Positions 9,637-18,870 of a stretch of DNA of 64,000 bases are shown piece after piece. Below the pieces are notes generated by a model. The model was not told where the DNA came from and did not search any database. It worked only from the letters and a program-made list of their open reading frames with translations. The stretch comes from Paracoccaceae bacterium (GTDB lineage: Bacteria; Pseudomonadota; Alphaproteobacteria; Rhodobacterales; Rhodobacteraceae), in assembly GCA_027013095.1 (NCBI GenBank), contig JALUYI010000042.1:62001-126000 (forward strand), read 5' to 3'. The number at the start of each line of letters is the position of its first letter. Positions within the stretch are counted from its first letter, which is position 1. Made by a program: the position numbers and the translations under genes.

Positions 9637-9661
9637 GGGCCGCGCCGCGCGGCCCTTTTTT
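9637..9661 (+). terminator. Intrinsic terminator after tig
   Basis: Perfect 8-bp GC stem GGGCCGCG (9637-9644) / CGCGGCCC (9648-9655) with a 3-nt loop, followed directly by six T. It separates tig from clpP. Confidence 0.9.
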
Positions 9662-9780
9662 CATGTCCGCCCTGCGTCATCCTGCCAGCGCCCCTTGCAC
9701 GCCCCGATATGCATCACTAAGACTCTGTAAAGAACTGTCCGGTATTGCGGACGACAGAAGCAAACAAAAAGGCAGGCCGG

Positions 9781-10410
9781 ATGAGAGATCCCCTTGAAAC
9801 CTACATGAACACCCTTGTGCCCATGGTGGTCGAACAGACATCGCGGGGCGAGCGCGCATACGATATCTTCTCGCGCCTGCTGAAGGAGCGGATCATTTTC
9901 GTCTCGGGCCCCGTGCATGACGGCATGTCCACCCTGATCGTGGCACAGCTTTTGTTCCTTGAGGCGGAAAACCCCAGCAAGGAAATCTCGATGTATATCA
10001 ATAGTCCGGGCGGCGTCGTCACCTCGGGCCTGTCGATCTACGACACGATGCAATATATTAAACCAAAGGTCTCGACCCTGTGCATCGGGCAGGCCGCCTC
10101 GATGGGGTCCCTGTTGCTGGCCGCTGGTGAAAAAGGCATGCGCTTCAGCCTGCCCAACTCACGCATCATGGTGCACCAGCCCTCGGGCGGATTTCAGGGG
10201 CAGGCCAGCGACATCGCACTGCATGCCAAGGAAATTCTGGAACTGAAGGACCGGCTGAACAAGATCTACGTCCGCCACACAGGCCAAAGCCTGAAAAAGG
10301 TGGAAAATGCGCTGGACCGGGACAATTTCATGACTGCCGAGGAGGCCCTGGATTTCGGCCTGATCGACGAAATCGTCAACCATCGCAACCTCGACGACGA
10401 AGAAAGCTGA
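9781..10410 (+). CDS. clpP: ATP-dependent Clp protease proteolytic subunit
   Basis: Serine protease barrel that works with ClpX (next gene) or ClpA. The 209-aa protein has the catalytic triad Ser107 (GQAASMGS), His132 (MVHQPSGG) and Asp181 (DRDNFM). The ATG at 9781 gives the usual alphaproteobacterial N-terminus [18 protein letters not shown]; an upstream in-frame TTG at 9745 adds only residues without homology. The 151-bp gap to clpX suggests clpX may also have its own promoter. Confidence 0.97.
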   Translation: MRDPLETYMNTLVPMVVEQTSRGERAYDIFSRLLKERIIFVSGPVHDGMSTLIVAQLLFLEAENPSKEISMYINSPGGVVTSGLSIYDTMQYIKPKVSTLCIGQAASMGSLLLAAGEKGMRFSLPNSRIMVHQPSGGFQGQASDIALHAKEILELKDRLNKIYVRHTGQSLKKVENALDRDNFMTAEEALDFGLIDEIVNHRNLDDEES

Positions 10411-10561
10411 GTGGTGCCAATTTCCCCCATACCCGAAATGTTGCACTTTTGTGACGGCAAAAGGAATTGTCTGCCACAGAAATCTGCCATACTGTCGAGG
10501 GGGAGAACGACAAGCGGTCGCAAAGGCCCGTACGAAATGTTGAGCAATGTAAAGGTGAGCA

Positions 10562-11827
10562 ATGGCGAACTCCAACAATAGTGACAGCAAGAATACCCTT
10601 TACTGCTCGTTCTGCGGCAAGAGCCAGCATGAGGTCAGAAAACTTATCGCCGGGCCGACCGTGTTCATCTGCGATGAGTGTGTCGAGCTGTGCATGGACA
10701 TCATCCGCGAAGAAACCAAATCCTCAATGGTGAAATCTCAGGACGGGGTGCCGACTCCGACCGAGATCTGCAAGGTTCTGGACGATTACGTCATCGGTCA
10801 GGAAATGGCCAAGCGCGTGCTGTCCGTGGCCGTGCACAACCACTATAAACGCCTGAACCACGCCGCCAAGTCCAGCGATATCGAGCTGGCCAAATCCAAC
10901 ATCCTGCTGATCGGCCCGACCGGCTGCGGCAAGACCTTGCTGGCCCAGACATTGGCGCGCATCATCGACGTGCCCTTTACGATGGCCGACGCAACGACGC
11001 TGACCGAGGCGGGCTATGTCGGCGAGGACGTGGAAAACATCATCCTGAAACTGCTGCAAGCATCGGAATACAACGTCGAGCGCGCCCAGCGGGGCATCGT
11101 CTATATCGACGAGGTGGACAAGATCACCCGCAAATCCGACAACCCCTCGATCACCCGGGACGTCTCGGGCGAGGGCGTGCAACAGGCGCTCCTGAAAATC
11201 ATGGAAGGGACCGTCGCCAGCGTACCGCCGCAAGGTGGGCGCAAGCACCCGCAGCAGGAATTTCTGCAAGTGGACACGACCAACATCCTGTTCATCTGCG
11301 GCGGCGCGTTTGCCGGTCTGGAAAAGATCATCGCCCAGCGCGGCAAGGGCAGCGCCATCGGCTTTGGCGCCGACGTCAAGGACGAGGATGAGCGCACGGT
11401 CGGCGAAATGTTTGCCGAACTCGAACCCGAAGACCTCCTGAAATTCGGCCTGATTCCTGAATTCGTCGGGCGCCTGCCGGTCATTGCCACCCTGACCGAT
11501 CTGGATGAGGACGCGCTGGTCACCATCCTCAGCCAGCCGAAAAACGCGCTGGTCAAACAGTATCAGCGCCTGTTCGAACTGGAGGACGTGCAACTGACCT
11601 TTACCGACGAAAGCCTGAGCGCCATCGCAAAGCGGGCCATCGCCCGCAAAACCGGCGCGCGGGGCCTGCGCTCGATCATGGAGGACATTTTGCTGGACAC
11701 CATGTTCGACCTGCCGGGCCTCGACAACGTCTCGGAGGTCGTGGTCAACGAAGAGGCCGTTGGTGGCGACAGCGCCCCCCTGATGATCTACGCCGACCGC
11801 AAAGAGGAAAGCGCCACCGCGTCCTGA
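10562..11827 (+). CDS. clpX: ATP-dependent Clp protease ATPase subunit ClpX
   Basis: AAA+ unfoldase that feeds substrates into ClpP. The 421-aa protein has the N-terminal zinc-binding domain with Cys15, Cys18, Cys37 and Cys40 (CSFCGK...CDEC), Walker A GPTGCGKT, Walker [11 protein letters not shown], the pore loop GYVG, and sensor regions RNPGARGLRS-like (here [17 protein letters not shown]). It follows clpP, as is standard. The start ATG at 10562 has AAAGGTGAGCA just ahead. Confidence 0.98.
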   Translation: MANSNNSDSKNTLYCSFCGKSQHEVRKLIAGPTVFICDECVELCMDIIREETKSSMVKSQDGVPTPTEICKVLDDYVIGQEMAKRVLSVAVHNHYKRLNHAAKSSDIELAKSNILLIGPTGCGKTLLAQTLARIIDVPFTMADATTLTEAGYVGEDVENIILKLLQASEYNVERAQRGIVYIDEVDKITRKSDNPSITRDVSGEGVQQALLKIMEGTVASVPPQGGRKHPQQEFLQVDTTNILFICGGAFAGLEKIIAQRGKGSAIGFGADVKDEDERTVGEMFAELEPEDLLKFGLIPEFVGRLPVIATLTDLDEDALVTILSQPKNALVKQYQRLFELEDVQLTFTDESLSAIAKRAIARKTGARGLRSIMEDILLDTMFDLPGLDNVSEVVVNEEAVGGDSAPLMIYADRKEESATAS

Positions 11828-11861
11828 AACAGCGCCCCGACGGGTTGCAGATACACCGATA

Positions 11862-11888
11862 AGCGCACCCCGGATTGGGGTCTGCGCT
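11862..11888. terminator. Hairpin between convergent clpX and asparaginase genes
   Basis: Inverted repeat AGCGCA-CCCC / GGGG-(TC)-TGCGCT with a 5-nt loop. It lies between the two converging genes and touches the asparaginase stop codon. There is no clear T tract on either strand, so its strength as a terminator is uncertain. Confidence 0.4.
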
Positions 11889-12873
11889 AAATCAATACGC
11901 GCATATGTCCGGTTTCGATTCCGCGCCAGTTGGTGATCGGGCCGTAGGTGTATTGCCGGACCACGGGGGCGTCGGCCTCGAGCATTCCCTCGCGCACCAG
12001 AAGGGCCGTAATGACCGCTTCGGCAGCGCGGGTCGTTCCATCCTCGATCTTGACCGCAATCCCCAGACCCGGCCCCGGCAGGATCGCCACAAACACCGCC
12101 TCGGCCCCGGTCTTGACGCTGGCCGCCCCGCCCATTGCCCGCATGAGGTTCGTACACGAGCGCCCCTCGCCGGCGACCAGATCGGGATGCCGCGCCATTG
12201 CGGCAACCAACCGGGCCGAAGCCAGATTACGACTGTCGCTGCCCGTGGCCCCGGCCGCCATTTTCGCCATCGCCCAGGCCATCCCGTGCAGGGTCGTGGC
12301 AAAATTTGGTGCCGAGCAGCCATCAATCGCATAGCCCGGACTATCCATGCCGGTCATCTCCTCAAACGCCTCACGCACCGCCTTTTGCAACGGGTGCTCG
12401 GGGTCCACATATTCGGGACCAGCGCCAAGATGCTTTGTCACCGTCAGAAATCCCACATGCTTGCCCGAGCAGTTGTTATGCACTTGGCACGGGGCCTTGC
12501 CGGCGCGGATCAGCTCGTTTCGCGCATCAATGTCCTTTGGCTCATGCGCGCCACAACGAAAATCATCATCGCTCAGCCCCAGATTGTCCCGCCACTCGAC
12601 CACCCGCGAGGTGTGAATCGCCGCACCATTGTGACTGGCACAGGCCAGCGCCAGTTGCTCGGGACGCAGACCAAAATGCGCCGCGGCGCCGGTCTCAACC
12701 AGGGGCAGCGCTTGCAGCATCTTGCTGGCCGAGCGCGGCAGGAACACCAGATCGGGATCGCCCCACGCGCTGCGGATTTCACCCCGCGCATCGCAGATCA
12801 CCGCATGCCCGCGATGCTGGGATTCCAGTATCGGCCCGCGCCAAATTTCGACCAGTCTTGCCGCATGTCCCAT
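11887..12873 (-). CDS. Asparaginase of the Rhizobium etli AnsA/ReAV type (class 3)
   Basis: Hydrolyses L-asparagine to aspartate and ammonia. The 328-aa sequence belongs to the asparaginase family typified by R. etli ReAV, unrelated to E. coli AnsA/AnsB. With the start at 12873 the catalytic residues reported for ReAV fall at identical numbers: Ser48 and Lys51 in RSASK, Ser80 in CASHNG, and Cys135 in HNNCSGKH. A second conserved Cys is in YAIDGCSAPN (186). This agreement supports the chosen start over the longer frame to 12942. There is no signal peptide, so it should be cytoplasmic. Confidence 0.9.
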   Translation of the reverse strand: MGHAARLVEIWRGPILESQHRGHAVICDARGEIRSAWGDPDLVFLPRSASKMLQALPLVETGAAAHFGLRPEQLALACASHNGAAIHTSRVVEWRDNLGLSDDDFRCGAHEPKDIDARNELIRAGKAPCQVHNNCSGKHVGFLTVTKHLGAGPEYVDPEHPLQKAVREAFEEMTGMDSPGYAIDGCSAPNFATTLHGMAWAMAKMAAGATGSDSRNLASARLVAAMARHPDLVAGEGRSCTNLMRAMGGAASVKTGAEAVFVAILPGPGLGIAVKIEDGTTRAAEAVITALLVREGMLEADAPVVRQYTYGPITNWRGIETGHMRVLI

Positions 12874-13036
12874 GTTTTCTCCCGTTGATCCGCTAAAATC
12901 CGATTCTGTCTGCACAGCCGCGCGCCCCCCGATCACCACCACGGATCCGCGCGGGGAAAACTATGCGCCCGCCCGCCCATCGCTTGCAAGTGCCATTGTT
13001 GTGCGCCTTGAAAAGACAAACCCGCGTACCGTCAAC

Positions 13037-14035
13037 TCAGGGCTTTGCGGCACCAAAAACGCCCCGCAGCGCCCCCTTGACCAGCGCTGTAACCCCAGGG
13101 CGGGGCAGCGCCACAAAGGGTAGCGGGCGGCAGACATCCATTGCCGCCACGCCAACCCGCGCCGTCAAAGCGCCATTGACCACACCCTCACCAAAGCGCC
13201 GCGACAGCTTGCCCACCAGACCACCGCCAAGAACCGCCTGAATCATGTCGTCGCCGACCGAGACAGCCCCCGTTGCAACCAGATGCACCATCACCGTACG
13301 CAACAGCCGCCACGACCCGAACACGCCGGCGCGTCCGCCATAAATCTCGGCAATCCGCCGGATCATGCGCATATTGGCAACCAGCGCCGTCAACACATCC
13401 GCCAATGCCAGCGGAACGATGGCGGTGATCGTGGCGACCTGACGCGCCGCCACCTCGACCTCGCGCCGCGCTGCGCGATCGAGACCTGTCATCAGATCGC
13501 TCTCGATCTGTCCGATCAGCCCCTCCGCGTCCAAAATATCTGGCCCATGCGCCCGTAAGTTTTCCAGCGCCCATTCCATGTCCCGACGCCCGTGGTAAAG
13601 ATGCGAAACCTCGGCCATCAACCCCCGCGCCGCATCAAGATCCCCTGTCTCGCCAACCGCAACGGCCCGTTGGCGCAAACGATCCACCCGTTTCAACCGG
13701 GCAAAGGCCACCCACTCACGAAAGGCCAGACCAAGCCCCGTCACCAACAGAATCGCCAGCCCCGACATGGCCACGCGCCCCAGCCAGAGATTGCGCTGAA
13801 GCAGGCCTGCGGCAAAATCCCACAGCCCCACCGCAACCATCCCGCCGACCAGCGCAAGGGCCACCCCCCAAAAGGCGCGCGCCAGTACCGACGGCCTCTG
13901 CGAGGCCAGAACCGCCAGTGCCGCCCCTGCCCCGGGACCGGCTGCGTCACTGTCCCCCACCGGCGGCACCTGCGCCGGGCTAACCGCCGCTGTCGGGTCC
14001 AGTTCGATCACGACTGGCCTGTTTTTCTCTTTCAT
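13037..14035 (-). CDS. ycjF: YcjF/DUF697 family inner-membrane protein
   Basis: A 332-aa membrane protein of the YcjF/TIGR01620 family. Two hydrophobic segments lie near residues 50-110 (LARAFWGVALALVGGMVAVGLW and GRVAMSGLAILLVTGLGL). A C-terminal DUF697-like domain (about 190-320) follows, with AARQVATITAIVPLALADVLTALVANMRMIRRIAEIYG. The role is unknown; in enterobacteria ycjX-ycjF sit beside the phage-shock psp genes, which are absent here. Its ATG overlaps the ycjX stop by 4 bp, so the pair is co-translated. Confidence 0.88.
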   Translation of the reverse strand: MKEKNRPVVIELDPTAAVSPAQVPPVGDSDAAGPGAGAALAVLASQRPSVLARAFWGVALALVGGMVAVGLWDFAAGLLQRNLWLGRVAMSGLAILLVTGLGLAFREWVAFARLKRVDRLRQRAVAVGETGDLDAARGLMAEVSHLYHGRRDMEWALENLRAHGPDILDAEGLIGQIESDLMTGLDRAARREVEVAARQVATITAIVPLALADVLTALVANMRMIRRIAEIYGGRAGVFGSWRLLRTVMVHLVATGAVSVGDDMIQAVLGGGLVGKLSRRFGEGVVNGALTARVGVAAMDVCRPLPFVALPRPGVTALVKGALRGVFGAAKP

Positions 14036-15456
14036 CGCAATCGATCCCCCAACAAGAACTCGGCCGCCTTGTCCAGCCGAATGTGCGGTGGCCCTTCACC
14101 GGGCCGCAGCTCCAGTCGCGCCGGAGAAAAGCGCATAACATCAAAATCCTGATCCAACCACTTTTCCGCCCCCTGCCGGGCCGGTGTCAATAATTGCGCC
14201 GGGTCTTGCGGCAATTCTCCGGCATACATCAGGGCCGGTTTGCCAGTCTTGGCCAATATCCCGCGCACACAATCCAGACGTCGGCCGTCGTGGGTGATGC
14301 TCTCTTCGACGGTTGCGCGAACAGCCGCGATGGGCATTGACGCCGTCAGCGCCCCCGAGAATTCCGCGCGTTCACGTGCTTCACGCAACATCGCTTCGAC
14401 AATTGCCCCAAGCCGGGTATGCTGGCTGTGATGCAGATAATCCGCCTTCGTCGCGGCAAAAAGAATCCGCGAAACCCGGGTCCCCACGAGCGCCGACAGC
14501 CAGGAATTGCGGCCCGGCCGAAAGGCACGCAGCACGTCCTGCATGGTCCTGCGCATATCCTCTACCGCCGCCGGTCCGTCATGGATCGCCCCCAACGCGT
14601 CCAAGAGAACGATTTGCCGGTCGATACGGGCAAAATGATCGCGGAAAAACGGTTTAACAACCTTGGCCTTATAGGCATCAAAGCGCCGCTCCATTTCCCT
14701 CCAAAGCGATTTGCGTGACGCACGCTCGGGCCGAACCAGCGGCGAGAACGTCAGCGCCGGACTGCCCTCCAGATCCCCCGGCATCAGGAACCGCCCCGGG
14801 GCACAGGCGGAAAATCCCGCAGTGCGGGCGCTCAACAGATATGCTCGGAACGCTTCGGCAAGATCCTGCGCGCGCCCCGCCTCCAGCGCCGCGCTGGCGT
14901 CCTCGGCCTCGACCCGACGTCGCCAGACGGCCGACAGTTGCGCCCGCGCTGGGCGCGCCGCCAAATCCAGCGCCTCAGCGCTCCATTGTGCAAAGCTCTG
15001 CGTCATCAGGGGCAGGTCCAGCAACCACTCGCCCGGGTAATCGACAATGTCCAGATGGACCGTGCGCAGCCCGCCAAGCCCAGCCAGAAACCCCGTCGGC
15101 TGGACCCTCAGAGACAGGCGCAACTGGCTGATTGACCGGGTCGATTGCGGCCAATGCGGCGTTGGGCCCGTCAGCGCCGCGAGGTGACGCTCAAACTCGA
15201 ACCGGGGCACGGTATCATCGGGCTGCGGACGAAGGCAGGCCGCCCGGATCGCCCCTGAACTGGCCCCCAACAGCTGTGGCATCCGCCCCCGCTCCAGAAG
15301 ATTGGCAACCAGAGAGGTGATAAAAACCGTCTTGCCCGCGCGCGACAACCCCGTCACACCCAGCCGGATAACGGGCTCGAACAAGGCCTCGTGCACCCCC
15401 GCCGCGCCGTCCTCGACACGCCGCGACAGCACATCCGCAATATCTGCTAGTCCCAA
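14032..15456 (-). CDS. ycjX: YcjX family P-loop NTPase
   Basis: A 474-aa protein of the YcjX (DUF463) family. The N-terminal P-loop GLSRAGKT is at residues 36-43, followed by YPGEWLLDLPL and a long helical C-terminal part (VVLLDALGAIHDG, LFAATKADYLHH typical of the family). The function is unknown; homologues are GTPase-like and stress-associated. It forms an operon with ycjF, overlapping by 4 bp. It is divergent from truA, with 157 bp between. Confidence 0.9.
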   Translation of the reverse strand: MGLADIADVLSRRVEDGAAGVHEALFEPVIRLGVTGLSRAGKTVFITSLVANLLERGRMPQLLGASSGAIRAACLRPQPDDTVPRFEFERHLAALTGPTPHWPQSTRSISQLRLSLRVQPTGFLAGLGGLRTVHLDIVDYPGEWLLDLPLMTQSFAQWSAEALDLAARPARAQLSAVWRRRVEAEDASAALEAGRAQDLAEAFRAYLLSARTAGFSACAPGRFLMPGDLEGSPALTFSPLVRPERASRKSLWREMERRFDAYKAKVVKPFFRDHFARIDRQIVLLDALGAIHDGPAAVEDMRRTMQDVLRAFRPGRNSWLSALVGTRVSRILFAATKADYLHHSQHTRLGAIVEAMLREARERAEFSGALTASMPIAAVRATVEESITHDGRRLDCVRGILAKTGKPALMYAGELPQDPAQLLTPARQGAEKWLDQDFDVMRFSPARLELRPGEGPPHIRLDKAAEFLLGDRLR

Positions 15457-15613
15457 ACCGTCTGCCTTTCCTCAACTCCCCCATAGATAGGCCGAATTAT
15501 TGCAATAAACAGACCGTCCAGCTGCATCTTCTTTGTAAAAATACTCACTTGCGCAGCGCTGCCCCCGTCGAACGGGGATTGGCAAGGCGGCACGCAAATA
15601 GTATCGCACAGGA

Positions 15614-16396
15614 ATGCCCCGTTACGCACTGAAAATCGAATATGACGGCCGCCCCTTCTTTGGCTGGCAACGGCAAAAGGAGCTGCCAAGCGTTCAGGCC
15701 GCGGTTGAATCCGCCCTTGCCATGATCGCGCCCGAGCGCCCCATCGTCGCCGCTGCCGGACGAACCGATACCGGCGTTCATGCCACCGGCCAGGTGGCGC
15801 ATTGCGATCTGGCGCGGCGCTGGGATCCATTCCGCCTGTCCGAAGCCTTGAACTATCATCTGAAACCCGCGCCCATCGCCATTCTCGCCACCGCCGAGGC
15901 CTCCGCCGATTTCCACGCCCGCTTTTCCGCGATCGAGCGGACATATGTCTTTCGCCTGCTCTGCCGGCGCGCGCCAGCAACATTCCAAAAAGGGCAGGTC
16001 TGGCAAATCGCCCATTCTCTGGACGTCGCGGCCATGCAAACGGCGGCCAGCTATCTGCTGGGCCGGCACGACTTTACCACCTTTCGCGCCAGCCAGTGCC
16101 AGGCCCGCTCGCCGGTCAAGACGCTGGATGAGGCCAGCCTGCAGGCGATCCCGCAGCCCGAGGGAACCGAGATCCGCTTTCGCTTTCGCGCCCGCTCGTT
16201 CCTGCACAGCCAGGTGCGCTCGATGGTGGGCACGCTCGAGCGCGTTGGCAGCGGAGCATGGCGCCCCGAAGACGTCCGCACGGCCCTCGAAGGAAAAAAC
16301 CGGGCTCTCTGTGGGCCGGTCTGCCCACCCGAAGGCTTGTACCTGACACATGTCACCTACCCGAAAGACCCGTTTTCGCCCAACAGCCCCGAATGA
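15614..16396 (+). CDS. truA: tRNA pseudouridine(38-40) synthase
   Basis: Converts uridines 38-40 of the tRNA anticodon arm to pseudouridine. The 260-aa length and motifs fit Tru[13 protein letters not shown] near the N-terminus, the catalytic Asp in [14 protein letters not shown] (about residue 56), and [16 protein letters not shown]. The start ATG at 15614 is clear. It converges with the FAD-linked oxidase gene, leaving only 6 bp between stops. Confidence 0.97.
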   Translation: MPRYALKIEYDGRPFFGWQRQKELPSVQAAVESALAMIAPERPIVAAAGRTDTGVHATGQVAHCDLARRWDPFRLSEALNYHLKPAPIAILATAEASADFHARFSAIERTYVFRLLCRRAPATFQKGQVWQIAHSLDVAAMQTAASYLLGRHDFTTFRASQCQARSPVKTLDEASLQAIPQPEGTEIRFRFRARSFLHSQVRSMVGTLERVGSGAWRPEDVRTALEGKNRALCGPVCPPEGLYLTHVTYPKDPFSPNSPE

Positions 16397-16402
16397 GCGG
16401 CA

Positions 16403-17845
16403 TCACCCCTCGGGCAGGGTCTTGCCCGGATTCATGATGTTTTCAGGATCGACCGCCGCCTTGATCCGGCGCATCAGGGAAACGGCGGCCCTGTTCTTGC
16501 GCCGCGCCATTGTGCCCTTTTTGGCCAACCCGATCCCGTGTTCGGCGGAAAAACTGCCGCCCAGGCTCTCGACCACGTCCTCAACCAGCGTATAGATACG
16601 GGTCTTTGTCGCCGGATCCATGACTCCGCTTGCATCAGGATCGACCCAAACCGAATAGTGCAGGTTTCCATCCCCCAGATGCGCGACAACGATCGGCTCG
16701 ACCGAGCCAAATTCCCGGCGCAAACTTGCATCCGCACGATTCAAAAAGTCCTCAACCTTGTCCAGCGGCACCGCTACATCATTGGTGACCGGCATCCCCA
16801 GATGCATCGAAACCTCAAAAGCCATCTCGCGCTGGCGCCACATTTCAGCCCGCTGCGCTTCCGAACGCGCCACGACCGCGTCGAGAATCTCGCCGCTCTC
16901 CAGAAACCGCGCCAGAGTTTCCTCAAGGCGGTTGGCCACCGGCAGGCTGCCATCGGGCAGCGGCGTTGCATCCCCCGGCATCGTCGCAGCCACCTCGATC
17001 ATGATATTGATATCGGCAAGCGGCGCAAAGGGCATGGGCGCCTTTGGATCAATCGCCTGCAAATGCGCGAAATAGCCGCGCGGCATATATTCGAATGCCT
17101 CGACCCCACCGCCACTGGCCGCCTGCATCGCGTGCAGCAGGGCCAGCGCAGCAGCCATATCCGAAACCGCAACCATCGCGGTCGCATAGGCTTTTGGCTT
17201 TGGAAACAGCTTCAGGACGGCACCGGTGATCACCCCCAGCGTGCCCTCCGAGCCGATGAACAGGTCGCGCAAATCATAGCCGGTATTGTCCTTGTGCAGT
17301 TCACTCATCATATCGACGATCTCGCCATCGGGCAGAACCACCTCCAGCCCCAGACACAGGGCACGTGTGTTGCCGTAACGCACAACGTTCGAACCGCCGG
17401 CGTTGGTGGCCAGATTCCCCCCGATCATGCAGGACCCGCGGGCCCCGAAGAGCAGCGGAAAGACCAGATCATGCGCTTCGACCGCCCTGTGCAAATCGGC
17501 CAGAATGACGCCCGCCTCGACAATGGCGATATGGCTTTTGGTGTTGATCTCGACAATCTTGTTCATGCGCTCCAGCGACAGGATAATGCTGCGGCCGTCA
17601 TCTCCGGGATAGCCACCACCAGCCAGCCCGGTGTTGCCCGACAGCGGCACGACGGGTACCCTTGCCCCATACGCCGCTGCCATGATTGCCGCGACCTCGG
17701 CCGTATTTTTCGGGCGCACCACCGCTAGCGAGCGGCCCTTGTAGAACCCGGTAATGTCCCGGTCATATTTCTGCCGGGCCTGATCCTCGGTCAGACAATT
17801 CCCGGCACCCACGATTTCAGCCAGTGTTTCAAGAAAATCCCGCAT
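16403..17845 (-). CDS. FAD-linked 2-hydroxyacid oxidase/dehydrogenase (GlcD/D-lactate dehydrogenase family)
   Basis: A 480-aa flavoenzyme of the vanillyl-alcohol-oxidase superfamily. The N-terminal PCMH-type FAD-binding domain contains VVPLSGNTGLAGGGYP, GGNLATNAGG and IGSEGTLGVIT. The C-terminal cap domain contains VAHLGDGNLHYSV and AEHGIGLAKKGTM. Relatives oxidise D-lactate, glycolate or D-2-hydroxyglutarate; the substrate cannot be fixed here. No glcE/glcF partners are adjacent, which favours a single-subunit dehydrogenase. The start at 17845 has GAGAGGA seven bases upstream. Confidence 0.88.
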   Translation of the reverse strand: MRDFLETLAEIVGAGNCLTEDQARQKYDRDITGFYKGRSLAVVRPKNTAEVAAIMAAAYGARVPVVPLSGNTGLAGGGYPGDDGRSIILSLERMNKIVEINTKSHIAIVEAGVILADLHRAVEAHDLVFPLLFGARGSCMIGGNLATNAGGSNVVRYGNTRALCLGLEVVLPDGEIVDMMSELHKDNTGYDLRDLFIGSEGTLGVITGAVLKLFPKPKAYATAMVAVSDMAAALALLHAMQAASGGGVEAFEYMPRGYFAHLQAIDPKAPMPFAPLADINIMIEVAATMPGDATPLPDGSLPVANRLEETLARFLESGEILDAVVARSEAQRAEMWRQREMAFEVSMHLGMPVTNDVAVPLDKVEDFLNRADASLRREFGSVEPIVVAHLGDGNLHYSVWVDPDASGVMDPATKTRIYTLVEDVVESLGGSFSAEHGIGLAKKGTMARRKNRAAVSLMRRIKAAVDPENIMNPGKTLPEG

Positions 17846-17973
17846 GTTTCATCCTCTCGCCACCACAAGGCACAGACTATCCCCCTCAGGGCTTTGGCTG
17901 CAACCGGCATATGGCCCTTAGCGGAAAATCACGGTAAAGAGACCTCCAATGCCAGAGAAAACAGGAGGCACGC

Positions 17974-18870
17974 ATGGGCGATACCGTCACGGATGCGCAT
18001 AAAACCCGGGCCGCAAACTGGTTTCGCGGCTTGCGAGACCGGATCGTATCCGCCTTTGAAACCCTTGAAGACACGCAAACCACCGGCCCCTTCAGCGACC
18101 GCCCCGCCGGACGCTTTGAGCTGCGTGAAACCAGACGCGCCTCAAAAGACAACAGCGACGCTGGCGGCGGCCTGATGAGCGTGATGCGAAACGGCCGCGT
18201 GTTTGAAAAAATTGGCGTCAATGTTTCGACGGTTCACGGCACGCTCGGCCGCCGGGCGCAGGCGGCAATGGCCGCGCGCAAGGGGCTGGAGGGGATGGCC
18301 GACGACCCGCGGTTTTGGGCCTCAGGAATATCTCTGGTGGCGCATATGCAAAACCCTCATGCGCCGGCAATCCACATGAACACGCGCATGTTCTGGACCC
18401 CGCATGGCTGGTGGTTCGGCGGCGGCTCGGACCTGAACCCCTGCATTGAATACGCCGAGGATACAGCCGAGTTTCATGCCGTGCAAAAGGTCCACTGCGA
18501 CCGCCATGACCCCGCCTATTACCCGCGGTTCAAGGCTTGGGCGGATGAGTATTTCTACATCCCCCACCGCAACCGCGCCCGCGGCGTGGGCGGGATATTT
18601 TTCGATGATCATTCAACCGGCGATTGGGAGGCGGATTTTGCCTTTACTCAGGATGTAGGGCGGGCCTTTTTGCCAGCCTTCCTGCCCATCACCGAGCGGC
18701 GGCGCAACACGCCCTTCAATGACCACGACAAGGACACCCAGCTGATCCATCGCGGCCTCTATGCGGAATATAATCTGGTTTACGATCGGGGAACCAAGTT
18801 CGGCCTTGAAACCGGCCATGACGCCGATGCGGTGTTGATGAGCCTGCCGCCTCTGGCCAAATGGGTCTGA
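17974..18870 (+). CDS. hemF: Oxygen-dependent coproporphyrinogen III oxidase
   Basis: Aerobic oxidative decarboxylation of coproporphyrinogen III to protoporphyrinogen IX. The 298-aa sequence has the HemF signatures MNTRMFWTPHGWWFGGGSDLNP, FYIPHRNRARGVGGIFFDD and RGLYAEYNLVYDRGTKFGLETG. It is divergent from the FAD-linked oxidase. Its TGA stop directly abuts the stop of the convergent FAD oxidoreductase gene (sequence TGATCA). hemC and hemE lie within 4 kb, so haem genes are loosely clustered here. Confidence 0.97.
   Translation: MGDTVTDAHKTRAANWFRGLRDRIVSAFETLEDTQTTGPFSDRPAGRFELRETRRASKDNSDAGGGLMSVMRNGRVFEKIGVNVSTVHGTLGRRAQAAMAARKGLEGMADDPRFWASGISLVAHMQNPHAPAIHMNTRMFWTPHGWWFGGGSDLNPCIEYAEDTAEFHAVQKVHCDRHDPAYYPRFKAWADEYFYIPHRNRARGVGGIFFDDHSTGDWEADFAFTQDVGRAFLPAFLPITERRRNTPFNDHDKDTQLIHRGLYAEYNLVYDRGTKFGLETGHDADAVLMSLPPLAKWV

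Noticed and set aside
10724-12157. 477-codon minus-strand frame opposite clpX
   Set aside because: It is antisense to clpX over almost its full length, with low-complexity composition and no family motif.
15545-16351. 268-codon minus-strand frame opposite truA
   Set aside because: Antisense to truA, with no domain resemblance.
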